Shown here: positions 42,717 through 55,419 of the stretch, in pieces
How positions within the stretch are numbered: position 1 is the first letter of the stretch
How the letters are laid out: each line of letters opens with the position of its first letter
Assembly (NCBI GenBank): GCA_021018815.1
Contig: JAITYX010000022.1
Coordinates: 248,001-312,000, forward strand
DNA from: Talinum fruticosum
Taxonomy: Eukaryota > Streptophyta > Magnoliopsida > Caryophyllales > Talinaceae
DNA: 64,000 bases
Direction: 5' to 3'
Position numbers and translations under genes: made by a program
Notes under the pieces: model-generated
The model's input: the letters and a program-made list of their open reading frames with translations, nothing else
Told to the model about the DNA's origin: nothing
The model's database searches: none

Positions 42717-45700
42717 ATGGCAGCATTACTGGCCGTTGATCTTACTAAAAGTGGTTTGGAAAAATCGATTTCTGGAGCATTCAAAGAAGCCCGTTTTGCT
42801 CTGGGGATCAAATCCCACATAAAAAAGCTTGAGAAGATAATGGATATTTTTGAAGCACAGCTTGTTGATGCAGATGCAGCACCGTCTACAAGCACTGCCC
42901 GACATCTGACGCTCGAGCAAGTCAGCCATTTGGTGGAGAAGTTCCGTGATTTCTTGGATGAGAGAGCAGCTAGAGCCATGCAAAGAGAAATTACCATGAG
43001 CGAAAGTGGTTCCATCACAAAGGTACTTTGGTTCTTCTCTCTTTCATCAAATCCAATTGTTTGCGGACTTAAAGATGCTCGCAAAGTCAAGGCTTTTATA
43101 GAAGAAATAGATCACGTAGCAAACTTGTTGAGAATGCCATTTTTCACTGTGAGCCCAACGGAAACAGAAGGTGAGGATACAGGACCATTAACCAGTGAAT
43201 TAGTCATAGGGAGAGATGGCGATAGGGATAACATTGTAAGAATGTTGTTGGAACCCTCTAGTAGTCAAGAGACCTCTGTGTATTCCATTGTCGGGATTGG
43301 AGGGATAGGCAAAACCACATTGGCTCGGCATGTGGTAAATGATCAAAGGGTGAAAGACTATTTCGATATAACGTTTTGGGTTTATGTCCCTCAAACTTTA
43401 GTTGCAAAGGACGTGTTGAAGAACATGGTAGCATCTGCAACTAATGACAACCGTCTCCTTAACGAGAGGCTTCAGATGGCTCAGTTGCAGTATCTCCTCT
43501 ACCCCATAATTTTTGGCAAAAAATATCTCCTAGTTCTAGACAATATATGGGGTAGCAAGGATTTAGGTGTGAATTGGCCTAAATTATGGCAACAGTTTGG
43601 GGGCATGGTGGTGCTGGAAGTATGGTTCTCACTACCACACGCAGTGCCAAAGCAGCCAAAACAATTGGCAGTGTTGACACATACATGCTTAGTGACTTAG
43701 CAACTGATGACTCTCTGCGTCTTTTTCAAAAGTTTGCTTTCACACCACGGCAAGAGCCAGGCGTGGAGGCTATTGGAAAGGAAATTGTGGAAAAGTGTCC
43801 TAAGGTTCCTCTTGTTATAGAGAGTATAGGACGACATCTAGGGGGAAAGGATACCATCGAGGAATGGGAGGATTTTAAAGATAAACTTGCCAATCTAAGC
43901 TACTATGAGCAGATTGAAGGGGTCATGCAATCACTTAAGCTCACCTATGATGAACTTGATCTAAAGCTGAAGCGTTGCTTTGCTTCTTGCTCCTTGTTTC
44001 CTAAGGGGTTCCGATTTTGCGAGGTTGAATTGGTTCAACTCTGGATATCTTTAGGTTACATAGATACACCTTCTGGAAACCAAAGCCTGGTGGACATAGC
44101 AAACGATTATGTAATTCGCTTGAAAGAAAAGGCTTGCTTGTCAACGGTCGGTCCCACAAAGAAGCAAAGATGCATGACGTGATTCATGATCTTGCTTGTT
44201 CGGTAGCAGGTGCCAAGTATAAGATGGTGGATTCTGAAAGCCGTGAGTTTGACGAAAGGATTCGACATGTATCAATCAGCCAAACGGCTGGGAATTTCCC
44301 GTGCTCTTCACTATTCAAAATGAAGGAGCAATTGCAGTCAATCCTTTTGGTGAATAAGAGACTGTGCTCTCACGTTCTTAAATTGGAATTAAAAGGACTG
44401 TCGGAATTCAAATGTTTGAGAGTCTTGGGGCTGGCAAGGGCCGGGCTAGAAAAAGTGCCAAAATCAATAGGCAAGCTTATCCATCTGAGGTATCTCGATC
44501 TGTCACACAACAATTTGATCAGGAAGCTCCCAAACTCTATCACAGAGCTTGTGAATTTGGTTTTTCTAAAACTCGGCATGTGTGGAGGACTCGAGGAACT
44601 ACCGACAAACATGAAGAAGCTGCGAAAATTGATTGGTCTTGAACTAATCTTATGTTCCAAACTCAGGAAATTGCCAAAAGGTATAAGCAAGCTGGCAAGC
44701 TTGGAATATTTGTCTATTGTGGGGTGTTATTCGCTCGAGGGATTGCCAAGGGATATGAGTAAGCTGGCGAGGCTAAGAAAGCTTTGCTTGAGTTGTTGTG
44801 CCAGTTTGAGGCATATGCCGCTGGGATTGGAGAAGATGACAACTCTTCGCACATTAGATCTCTTTGTAGCGAGAAAACGAAGTTCAAGTTCAGCCAATCC
44901 TAATAATCCCAATGAGTCTAATGATGATGAGGTGGATAGGCTAGCTGTCTTGAATCCCCTTAATAATCTCGAGGGGAAGTTAACAATCGTTGTGGATGGG
45001 AACTGGAGCTTGTTGGAAGCTAAGGCAGCAAACCTCAAAGGGAAAAAGAAGCTTGCAGAATTGTGCATAAATTTCTATGAGGGATCAAACAGAGCCAGTG
45101 AGGAGGTTCTAGAAGGCTTCCAACCTCACACTAATCTCAGAAAATTGGAGATTCGACGATATAAAGACGAGAGGTTACCAAGCTGGATTGATAATCTTAC
45201 AAATCTGAAAGAAATTCAGATATTTAATTGGGAAGCATGTCAATGTGTTGGCTCATTTGGAAGGCTCCCTCACCTTAAAGCTCTCACAATTGAAGATTCT
45301 TGGAATTTGGAGTACATAGAGAGCAGTAGTAGTGACAACACAATGAATGCAGATGCAGACATTGATCCATCCGCAGCTCCTTTGTTTCCAGAACTTGAAG
45401 AGCTGAACCTTCGTTCCCTACCGAAATTGAAGGGATGGAGAAGGATGTGTAGATCTGGCTCAAATAATCATGGTGAAAACATTTTGCTTGGTGCAGGTGC
45501 TAGAGCTTTCCCGAGGCTGAAGAGACTACAGCTTGACAATGTGGGAGTTGTTCGCGAGGAGTTTCGAGGCCTTTCCTCTCTCGAATCACTTGTCATTATG
45601 AAATGTCGACACTGGTGGAAGGAAGTGCCATATTTGATTGACACTCTCACCTCCCTGAAGAAGCTGCAAATTGAACAATGTCCTAATTTGACATCATTAT

Positions 45701-45816
45701 CAAAGCGGACGTTGCAACTTTCCAACTTGGAGATCCTTAAAATCCATAATTGCCTCAGCCTTAAGGAAAGACTAACAACTGAAGATTGGCCCCCATTCCT
45801 CGGTTCCCGAAGTTGA
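42717..45816 (+). CDS. CC-NB-LRR disease resistance protein (NLR2), frame interrupted
   Basis: Plant CNL immune receptor on one uninterrupted exon. Start at ATG 42717 (context AAAATGG). Residues 1-150: Rx-like coiled coil with an EDVID-position segment ending DFLDER. P-loop GIGGIGKTT near 193, kinase-2 LLVLDNIW near 271, RNBS-B MVLTTTRS, GLPL position KVPLVIES, RNBS-D CFASCSLFPKGF, MHD at 44171, then LRRs to 45816. Two frame changes: near 43596 (GGGGG where six G would keep frame) and near 44131 (AAAA where NLR1 has AAAAA). Apart from these the coding is excellent, so it is either a very young pseudogene or a working gene with consensus errors. A third break at 45790 is shared with NLR1. Confidence 0.85.
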
Positions 45817-46145
45817 AGATATTGTCACTCACAAGACTGGGCATGAAGTTTGTTCCGGAGTTGTTTCAAGGCCTCTCCTTGCTTGAATCGCTTTGGATTT
45901 ATCATTGTCCACAACTCCAGGAAATGCCAGAGTGGATTGACACCCTCACCTCCCTCAAATTCCTTGATGTTCGTGACTGTCCCAAAGTGAGCAAGTTGCC
46001 AAAGCAGATAGCCAACCTGGCCAACTTGAAGATGCTTTGGCTTAGAGGAAATAGTCCCAACCTTCAGGAGAGATGCCAGAAGCCAATAGGTGAAGATTGG
46101 CACCTTATTCAGCATGTCCCTGAAGTTATATTAGAACGTTGGTGA
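45795..46145 (+). pseudogene. Out-of-frame C-terminal LRR module of NLR2
   Basis: Begins FPKLKILSLTRLG, ends GEDWHLIQHVPEVILERW-stop. Joined to the upstream frame by one C in the CCCCC run near 45790, at the same base as in NLR1. The stop lies 20-30 bp further than in NLR1 because NLR1 stops directly after HVP. Confidence 0.75.
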
Positions 46146-46612
46146 GTTATGTGAATAATCACTTTGTTGGCCCAGTTACGCAATGATTGAACATCTTTTC
46201 AACATCTTTCTCCTTGCTTCTCGCATGATCATCAGTAGGCCGTAGCATTTAGCAAACATTTTTATAATGGATGATTATCAATACTTAACTTAATATTTTT
46301 TATATTTTAACAAATAATTTATTCTATCATAATAAATAAATACTTTTGTTACATAAATGTCAAATATGTTACTAAAAACATTTAAAAAACATAATTAAAA
46401 TTTTGTATAATGTATAAATGTAATTTTATATATCACATAATTCTTAATCAATGTTGAGAAGAAATGTGATTATGGAATAAAAACAATTGTAATGTATGAA
46501 ACAATTAATGAAATTGAGTTGTAGGTATAAATGGAATTTCATCAAGCATATGTATTGAAAACAATTAATTTTATCGAACACATTTTACTAGAAGTAGCTA
46601 ATTATCGGTCTA
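46146..46612. other. NLR2 3' flank with intact Helitron target site
   Basis: Paralogous to 2527-2937 plus 6946-7077. The junction GGAA/TAAAAACAATTG near 46473 is the pre-insertion site of the Helitron. Confidence 0.85.
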
Positions 46613-46748
46613 GTGATTGGGTGTAGAGTTCGTTCCGGTGGTAGTTTAAAGAACTTTCCTTATTTGAATCGCGTCAAATTTATCCTTGTCAACAACTCCA
46701 TAAAATGCTAGAGTGGATTGATACGTTCGCCTCCCTCAAAGAGTTAGG
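46613..46748 (+). pseudogene. Decayed LRR module behind NLR2
   Basis: Counterpart of 7078-7268: GTGTAGAGTTCGTTCCGG, then AATCGCGTCAAATTTAT and GAGTGGATTGATACGTTCGCC. No open frame. Homology ends at about 46748. Confidence 0.7.
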
Positions 46749-47235
46749 GTTTATCTCCTTTTTGTGAGAGTTTGGTTTCTCTCCTTCCCGTGGAGTCTTA
46801 TTTCTCGCCTTTGTATAAGTTATTTCTCTTACCAATACGTGCAAGTTTTATTAGGATTGTTGATTTGATTGGATAGTATAATTTTGATATTTTTATCAAT
46901 TATTTTCATTGATTTTGATTGAGAATGATTTAACAATGGAATTTCATATGGCTCGATCAAAGTGATATTTCCTTCATATTGGATCTATTATATCATACAA
47001 AGATCTATTTTATGAAGTTATACAATAACTCACCAATGTTCGGGAAAGACATATTAAAGTCAAAAAACACGGTTTGTGGTCGATTGATGCTACAAGTATG
47101 GAGCCAAGCGGAAGTATATGTACCATTAACTTTGTCGAAATAGAGATCTGTTTTGTTATTTTAGATTTATTCTTATTGGACAATTATCTTTATAAATATC
47201 ATATGATTTTTTATTAATGAAATTTCTCTTTCTAT

Positions 47236-47238
<3 letters not shown>
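46749..47238 (+). mobile_element. Possible internally deleted LINE
   Basis: Opens with a TTTATCTCC/GTTTCTCTCC-rich leader and closes with TTATTAATGAAATTTCTCTT next to the AT repeat, the style of plant LINE 3' ends. No coding. Low confidence. Confidence 0.3.

Positions 47239-47309
<71 letters not shown>
47239..47309. repeat. (AT)n microsatellite
   Basis: About 70 bp of pure AT. Confidence 0.95.
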
Positions 47310-47310
<1 letters not shown>

Positions 47311-47412
47311 CCTTCATAGTCATCACGAAGTAAGGGCTAAAAAAGTAATCAATTCAAGCAATTGTCCATTCTCATTTCAGCTACTATAATTATATGCTCA
47401 TATCTAAGAAAG

Positions 47413-49156
47413 CACTTCCGTCACACATTATGCAAAGCTTCAAGCTTCCGGCTCATACTGCCAACTCGTTGGACGGAATTAACGTAAATTTCTTCCGGAG
47501 AAACTCCGAGGCAAACAAAGGACTTCCTTTGGTTGCTTGGGATAAAATTTGTGCTCCTAAGAATCTAGGAGGGTTGGGTCTCAGGAAAACAAGCGCTATT
47601 AATCAAGCATTCCTATGTAAACTCTTATGGAAGTATTTGATGGTAGTAATCTTTGGGGCAAGATTATGCGTGCCAAGTACCCTCTTACGGATGACCTCTT
47701 CTCAAGGAAAGCCAAAACTTCGATTCGTGGGCTTGGAAATGCCTCCTCAAGGAGAGAAAGCTTTTAAGTCCGGCCTCCGCTGGAAAATCGGGAATGGTAA
47801 GAAAACAAAATTTTGGTTAGATACTTGGTGTGGCAACATTTGCTTTCGGAACCTTTATGATAGCTCCTTTTGCCTCCCCCTTTCGCCTCGGTAAGTGACT
47901 CGTTTCATGCATGACAAGGAGTGGAATCTCGATTTTTGCAATCAATGCTGCCCAGATGACATTTGCCAAAAGATTCTGTCTGTCCCCATCCCTTCCCATG
48001 ACATAGAGGATACTCGTTTGTTGGGGTGTTTCTAGTAGCGGAAAATTTACCACTAAATCAGCCACATGGATCGCACACGATCATGCTCTTAACCGCCCGA
48101 GGTGGGATTTTGCTTGGATTTGGAAGCTTGATCCGATGCCAAAATTAAAATTATTTTTGTGGCAAATTGGGCATAGGCTCTTCCAACGAGGGAGAACCTC
48201 GGGAGTAGGGGTTGAATATTCAGCCTCAATGCCCCTATGCATGGACACACATAAGTCCTCTCGATCACCTTTTTTCCCAGTGCAAGTCGAGTGCGTGATA
48301 CCCGGAAGACCCCTTTTCTTCATAAGTGGCTCGATGTGGATCTTAGCCGAAGCCAAGTCAATTCATTGTCCCGGCTCATTCAATTAATCGGGGACTCGAA
48401 GAAGCCTAACCAACTTATTCGGCTTGCTCATCTATTATGGAGTATTTGGAAGAGTAGAAACGAGGTCGTGTTTAGAAACGATTCCTTTAGTATCGAGGCC
48501 ACATGTATTCGTGCCAAAGCTTCCTAGGCGGAATGGCGAGCACGGAAGAAGTTGGATACCTCTTATCACCGGTATGAACCCCTTCACCTCCCGCCCTCAC
48601 CAGCTCGCCTCTCCTTGTTTGCTTGGCGCAAACCGCCGAGGGGCTTCGTCAAAATCAATTTTGATGGGTCTAGGTCCTCTTTTAGTGCGGTTGCAGGTTT
48701 TGTTATCGGAGGTTGGGATGGTCGATTCTTACAAGTTGGAGCGTCGTACCTAGGATAGCCTCGATGCTGGTGGGTGAGGCATTAGCTATGAGAAATGGTG
48801 CCAAGGCGGCCGTTCGAGCCAGTCACCATCACTTGGTACTTGAAGGGGATAACCTCACGAGTTATTAGGGTTATTAAAGGCGAAATTCAAATCCCATGGG
48901 AGATCCACACGTTGATCCAAGACACTTTGAGTTTCCTTAGTCAATGCGAAGGGTTGTCATACGAGCACACATACGAGAGAAGGAAACAGAGCCACGATTG
49001 GGTTGCGAGACCGGGCTTTAACTCGTCTCTCGGTCGTGTTGGTTTAGTTTTCCTCCTCCCCCACCTCTCCTCTCCATTCTCATTGAGGACAACATAGGTA
49101 GAACCCATGCGAGAAGGGCTATCTATTGTTGATGTACTTACCCTTTTCAAAAAAAA
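47413..49156 (+). mobile_element. 5'-truncated LINE with RNase H domain
   Basis: Ends in A(9) and is flanked by an 11-bp duplication ATCTAAGAAAG (47402-47412 and 49157-49167), both signs of target-primed insertion. Coding remnants: the region after RT (PLVAWDKICAPKNLGGLGLR, LDTWCG), a zinc-knuckle-type segment (KLKLFLWQIGHRLF near 48140) and an RNase H-like end (GFVKINFDGS near 48640, EGDNL near 48845). It is the 3' end of an L1-type plant LINE; several shifts and stops are present. Confidence 0.9.
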
Positions 49157-49167
49157 ATCTAAGAAAG

Positions 49168-49699
49168 TCTTTTATTTTCAAATAAAACTAGTTTTTGAAA
49201 ATTCCCCATCAAACTCATCGCTCAAAGGACTTTTACAAATTGAAGAGATAGCATTGACAATTTTTTTTCCCTTTTCTTGAGTAGTCTTGTCAATTTTTTT
49301 AATCAAGAGAAACTACAAAAAAACAACGGTATTAATAATACAATTACAATATAAAAAAAGAGAGAATTGAATCCGAGTCCTATAATATAGTCGAACGTCG
49401 ATCTTGATTATTAAGTTAAAGACCTCCTTGGTAATCTCATGAATATTTTAACCATTTTGAGGTAATCATATAATAATGCATTTTATGTACATTTAAAATT
49501 TGAATTGACTGAATAATTTTCAAAATCCAAAATAGTCAGCACCTTAGAAAGGGTATAATTATTACTTAACCTCGTAAATGATTCTCAAAAGTTATCCCTA
49601 ATACTTTAGGATGTTCCTCCCGTGAAATAATTTCACTCAAAACATAGTCATTAACAAAAAAATAGTAATTATTTTTTCATCAATTTAGAAAGAATGACA
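49168..49699. other. Intergenic, nothing recognised
   Basis: AT-rich DNA between the LINE and the duplicated mL43 block. No gene or repeat boundary seen. Confidence 0.5.
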
Positions 49700-51648
49700 G
49701 CAATTAAAGGATAAAAGTATGGGAAGCTACAAAAAGAAGTATTACTACTGCTACTGCTTTTTCGTCACAAGTGCCTTTGTCATAGATATAAATTATAATT
49801 ATATTCAAAATGGGAACACATTTTTTTATACTATGATATTTTTCATCTAATTACACTACATCGTATTATTAATACAAATTTTGTATGTATTTTGTTAGTA
49901 TATCTAGAATTATTGTTCTATCATTTGGTTTGTACCACCTAATAATAAAAATGGACTAAGACCACTTTGCAGGTGGTGCTAAAATCTCATGGTGGTTTGT
50001 GGAGGGACATTTTTCGTTACTTTTTCAAGGCTGTGCTCGTGTAAGTCAGTTGGATTTTAGAGGTTAATCTCACTTAAGATGAAACGAATTTATGGAAGAT
50101 GAGCCTGTTTTTAAATAATGAGGAGAGATAAAACGGGACAGAACAGAACTCCATGAGAAACGAACTCAAACAAAAAAATTCTAATCACAAGGAGACAAAC
50201 CTTTTGGAACTTATTTGACATTACTGTGTATTGTCGAACTTGCTCTAATAAATAAGGAAGAAATTGAAGCCAAACACGTTACGCCACCACCATTTCTGTA
50301 CCCAGTAAAAATATGTTCAATGTTGAGACCAGCAACAAGGGCGCAAGAAATGGCCCATGTCAATTCATCTCCAGAACTTGGTGCACAATATATAAATGGC
50401 AAGGATCTTGGCCTCTTCAAATCAAATCTTCAATGCAGTGGTCCATGTTCCTTGAACACTTGAGCGCTTTGTGACGTGCCTCGTCTTCAGCTTCACCACC
50501 TTCCTCCCCGTGGAGCTCCTCAGTCTAGTAGCATGTAGGAGTACATCTTCCGGTGTCACGTTCTTCACACAGACTACTCTTTCATTCTTGTTCACTGTTT
50601 ATAAAGCATAAGTATGTTAAGCTATATAAAGAATATCTAACATTTTTGGGCATCATCTGGTGTTATTCCAGCAATGGGCAAACTTGCACATCTAAAATGA
50701 ACACATTTGTAAGCATGTAATTTAGGCCCACAGTTTTCAAACTATTTGTCGGCTTATTTTTCTAGTCAAGTGTCTTCTAGTTCTTCCAGTTTCTTCTATA
50801 AACTAAACATACAACTTTTTCCAATTTCTTCCAAAGAACTCCCAATTCTCTTACAGTTAGGTAAAGTTTTTCTCTATTCCCAAGAATAGGCCCTTAGTGG
50901 TGGTGTGACACTTGGATCATGCTTGTGTCAGAAACAAGTCGGAAGGTTCAGGAGCTAGGCCAACATCCCAAGTCAGGAAGCAAGAAGAGTTGGGTCTGTC
51001 TGTTGCTTCATCCAACTTGGCTTCCTAGTCCAGGAAGGATGTTGTGGAAAATCTAGCTGGGGTATTGATCAGACATCAGAGAACGTGCAATCCCCTCAGA
51101 TTTTAACTTGATTGACCAGATGACCAGCAAGTCCTGCTTATCTGAAAGGCAGATAATAGTGAATAACCAAGGAAACTGTACCACTTGTCCAATCCTCTCG
51201 CCTTCTACCAAATTCTACGCTCTTAACGCTCTCGATAACAATTATACTTCTACTAAAGGTCGGTCGAGGTTATGCACAAACAATAACACAGAGCATGATT
51301 GCACTATTCCATGCTGAACTGCAATGGTATCCATCAATAGATTCCACTCCCAGGTACAAGTTGTAACCCTGCAAAAATCTGCTGCTGCAAAGAAATGCAT
51401 TTCTCTGAAGCCATCAACAGGCAGGCACAAAATATTACAAACCACATCCAGCTAAGACAAGCATATGTGAGTCCTTTCAGCTTTCATCTCATAGACCATC
51501 ATGCCACTAGTCACAGACATCAAGCAAAACATTTTTAATTTTTTTATCCCTGTGCCGACAACACTATGACAACCACCTCCCAGGGTGGATCTTGCAGTGT
51601 GGAGTCAAAGGAATCTTGCTGTAAGAGCCTTAGCCCAAGCATCACTCC
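49700..51648. repeat. Segmental duplication, copy 2 (original mL43 context)
   Basis: Counterpart of 29300-31025; holds the functional last exon of mL43 and the proximal part of intron 2. About 250 bp at 49755-50005 is specific to this copy. Confidence 0.85.
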
Positions 51649-54600
51649 CGACAAACAGAGACATTGTCTCTAGGAAAGCCCAGAAAGAAAGGGGTGGGGG
51701 CCGGAGGGGGTTGAAAAGAGGTATGGGGAGATTAAGATGGGCGAACATCACTGAAGCTTTGATATTCTATCAAGAAAATCTTTCCCAAAAGAGCATTCCC
51801 TAGAGACATAGCAGTCATCTTCTTCTAGGACATCTCTGCGCTTGATTCAAAGATGCTAGATTCTCTCTGTGATAGAGTGGAGTAACAATAGGTTGAGTTT
51901 TAAAATTTAAACAGTTGTATCCACCACCCCCACCCTCCACCCCTCCCACAAAAATTGCCAAAGACCTGACCCTATCTTATTCCTATCAAGTCCATAATGG
52001 GCCAATGAACAAGAATGACACCCACAGTTTTAAAATAAACACAGATGCTCTCTTTTAGGATGTCACATTCCACTGATATGGAATATACTAAACATACTAA
52101 ATTGTGTAACCCATATAAGTTATTGATACCTTGCCTTGCCCAAAGGAATACCAAGCTCAAAATCTCACTAAAGCCGTAGACCATAATTGTGATCAAACCC
52201 AATCCCCCCGGCCAACACACACAAAAAGTCTCTTAGTAGCAAAAGCAGGGGACGGCGAAAATCTGGGGGGGATGGGATAGTCATGGCTTTAGCGCTTAAG
52301 GGAAGCATTTACCTAGGGTGGATGGTCCACAGTTCATAAACTGTGAAGTTTTAGCATTTGATAATAATATCACCTTTTACTTCTCCAAAATATTAAAAGG
52401 GCAAAAGACAGAAACTCTAAAGTGTATAGGAAACGGGCAAAAGTTCCAGGCTTCAATGAGCTGCAGATTGATTGCTTAGGCAGCCGAAGTATTGTTTCAC
52501 AATGAGTTCCTACACACCGGGCTTCCAGAAAAGAGAAAACATCATAACTAAATGACAATCATAAAAATAAGCAGAATTAATATAACCAAAAGTACACATT
52601 TCGAGCAAGCACAATCCAGATTCGCACATAACTCCAGAACTTTTTTTTTTTTTTGGACTACATATGATGAAAAAATTTAGAAAGAATTTACTCGTATGAT
52701 AAAAAAAAAATTTAGAAAGAATTTAATGTGTCATGCATTATGGAAGAGAAAACCAGAAATGATGAAAGAGACTCACCGTAAAATCCCTTCAAGTGTGGAT
52801 GGTGTCCCCGGATGAGCTCTGTAACAACCTCTAGCTGTGGATTACTCTCTTTGAATTTTGGCAAATGAGTTTCCATGAATGTCCTGCCATATAAAGAAGT
52901 CACCTTTTTGGCAATGGAAATATGGAATAAAGCTTAACCACCTAGTGGCCTAGGTATTGAAAATTTTTAACAGAGCATCTTCTATTTGACATATGAAGCT
53001 AATCTTTTCTTTCATGATATCCGACATTAAGCTCACATCTCCAAAGGCAAAACTTAAAGCGTCATTACTGCCAGTTCAATGCATTGGATGAAAAAGTATT
53101 GCATACAATAATTTTGTTGGAGGCCCACCAAAAGGCCTCGAAATTTTACAAGAAGAAGCTCCTTCAGACTTCCTATGATCTGATTTCTTCAGTTATGGAA
53201 CTTATGGTAATGTGCAACACCTTTAGGAAGCAATTGTGCTGCTCAAGCATGCCCACATCAACTTAAGTATGGAAAGGATTTAGGGTGGGTGTCTATAAAT
53301 TAATTGCTCTTGCAATCATTATATATAAACATTTTATATATTATATCTTATCAAGGGCAATAAACAATTGTCACTATTAACTAATTAACTACTAGAATTT
53401 CACAATGAATCAAGGAACAAAGAAATAGACTTTTTCTCAAAGTCAAGTCAGATATTGCTTGCACTTGAATCAAACCTGAGGGCTTCAAGTTTTTCCTATC
53501 CAGTTCTAATTGGATGATATTACGAATGCATTTAGATCAAATATTTTACCTTAGATTGGCTAGAGACTCACATCGAGGTTTTTAGGGAAAGAAAAGGTTT
53601 TCGAGTCAGAAATTTCTAACCTAAAAGATCCCCTTGTTCTCAGCCCTCGGCCAAAGATAGGAAGCGCTTGCTGGCCTAACTGATATGATACAAGGATTCT
53701 AGATTAATGATTTAATTCTTAGATTTGTAAAAGTCTTCAAGAAGCAATCACCTAGCTAGGTTACTGAAACACAACCATGATAATTCAACACAGAGCCATT
53801 TACATTTCACATTGTTATACTAGTCCATTTTTTGAATTGGCATAATCATTTATCTTAAATGAAGTGGCAAATAACCATACCCATGTCAAGGTGATGGATG
53901 CCAATGGCCCCAACCTACATACTTGGTATGCAATGATGAGTTTGAATAACATGGTAATCACCAAGCAAAGATCAAAAGTCTATACATAATTTCCAGTTTC
54001 GTGATCACCTACCCCTAATGGGAAGGCAACAACCTTTTGATATAGGCAAGGGAGACATATTTCAAGTTTTTTATATTTCTACATGGAGGTTTTATGGACG
54101 TAAAAGTGGCGGTCAGTGAGGTGTAAGGTCTAATAGAAATTGGGAGGTGAGTGTCCTGCTAAAATGTTGAAGAAGAGTTGTGCATTCATCCCCCTCCCCC
54201 CCACCCCAATGAACTTTTGACTCCTCTACATCACTTTAGGAATTAATGATCCAAAGGTGATCAAAGAGAATAACTAATAACTCTAATTGAATTCCTCCAC
54301 TTTGTTGATCCAAACATGGGGAATAGATTGTGGTGGCCCAAATATGTTGCTAATTTCTGAAATCAAAATACCAAATAGCTCTCCTTACTTGACCCATCTT
54401 GCTCAATCCTCTCTTATCTGATCTTGATACTGATTCCTTCCTCTTAAAAGTTTGCTGTTTGCTTTCTACGTTTTGTTCTAGTTGAAGGATGAGCCTTTAT
54501 CTCCCCAAACTAGCGCAGACGGCAGAGGAACACCACCACACAGTGTTAGCTGTTCTTTTAATCCTGCAATGCACCCGATATCTACTAAAGCGAGAATCCT

Positions 54601-55419
54601 GGTAGTTTAAGGAATCCACTACTTGTCCATTATCCATCATTTATTATTAGCAACCATAAGCTGGACTTCATTGAAAGTGAGATCAGCTTGCACACATCGC
54701 AAACAATCATCCAAATTCGATTTTAAAAAATAAAAACCACTAAAACGTGCTGGCATTTAAGACCATCTTATAAGCACCATCATGCAACCAAAGAAGGACA
54801 CCACTCCCATGAACTAAGGAACATAAGGGATCAACACCATCTCCTAGAATACGTTACTCCAACTCCACTACAACCCAAGTACCCATTTCAAACCCTCATA
54901 TCATATTGCCACTTCACACCACAGTTAATACTTCAAATTAGACCCATAACTGAAATTCCCTGATATTAGCCAGGTCCAATCCTTAAATTACCAACCACAG
55001 ACCATCGCTATCCTGATTCCAAGCAACATATCCCAACAAAAAATATGTAAAACATCCAGAATTCTGTTTTCTAGTCAAGGAGTTGGAAGATTTTAAAATG
55101 CATTCTACGTCCATAAAATTTGAAGTTCCAAATCTCGGTTCAACTAACATTTAAAAACAAAACTAAAAACCATTTTTACTCGTTACACCGGGAATTCAAC
55201 TTTCATGTGCCCCAAACTAGGCATGTTTAACATTACCGGACACCACAAACCAACCTTAACAACTAAGAACAAAACAAAGGAATTTGTATATAGCAATATA
55301 AGGGAGAAGAGGAGAGGAGAGGAGAGAGAGAGAGAGCACCTGATTCCTCTGCTACTGCCTCCCCAATCACAGAAGCTGAATATGAGTTTCTGAAGCTGCC
55401 ACACTCCTCTCAGCGCCAT
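50422..55419 (-). CDS. MRPL43: Mitochondrial ribosomal protein mL43 (L51/S25/CI-B8 family)
   Basis: Nuclear gene for a large-subunit protein of the mitochondrial ribosome. Three exons join in frame to 119 residues: 55340-55419 (MALRGVWQLQKLIFSFCDWG), 52777-52883 (METHLPKFKESNPQLEVVTE, LIRGHHPHLKGFY) and 50422-50594 (NKNERVVCVKNVTPEDVL, RKVVKLKTRHVTK, GTWTTALKI-stop). All introns are GT-AG: acceptors ATATGGCAG and TTTATAAACAG, donors GTGAGT and the weaker GTGCTC. Length and the L51/S25/CI-B8 thioredoxin-like fold segments match the family. Intron 1 is 2.46 kb and intron 2 is 2.18 kb, large for so small a protein. The last exon is duplicated at 29785-29957. The gene faces away from the NLR cluster and shows no damage. 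Confidence 0.93.

Noticed and set aside
42565..42822. Upstream ORF overlapping the NLR2 start (ATG with good context)
   Set aside because: It begins about 10 bp after the TATA box, so it is probably upstream of the transcript start; no coding features.
53084..53266. 60-codon ORF in mL43 intron 1
   Set aside because: Short, on the opposite strand, no family support.
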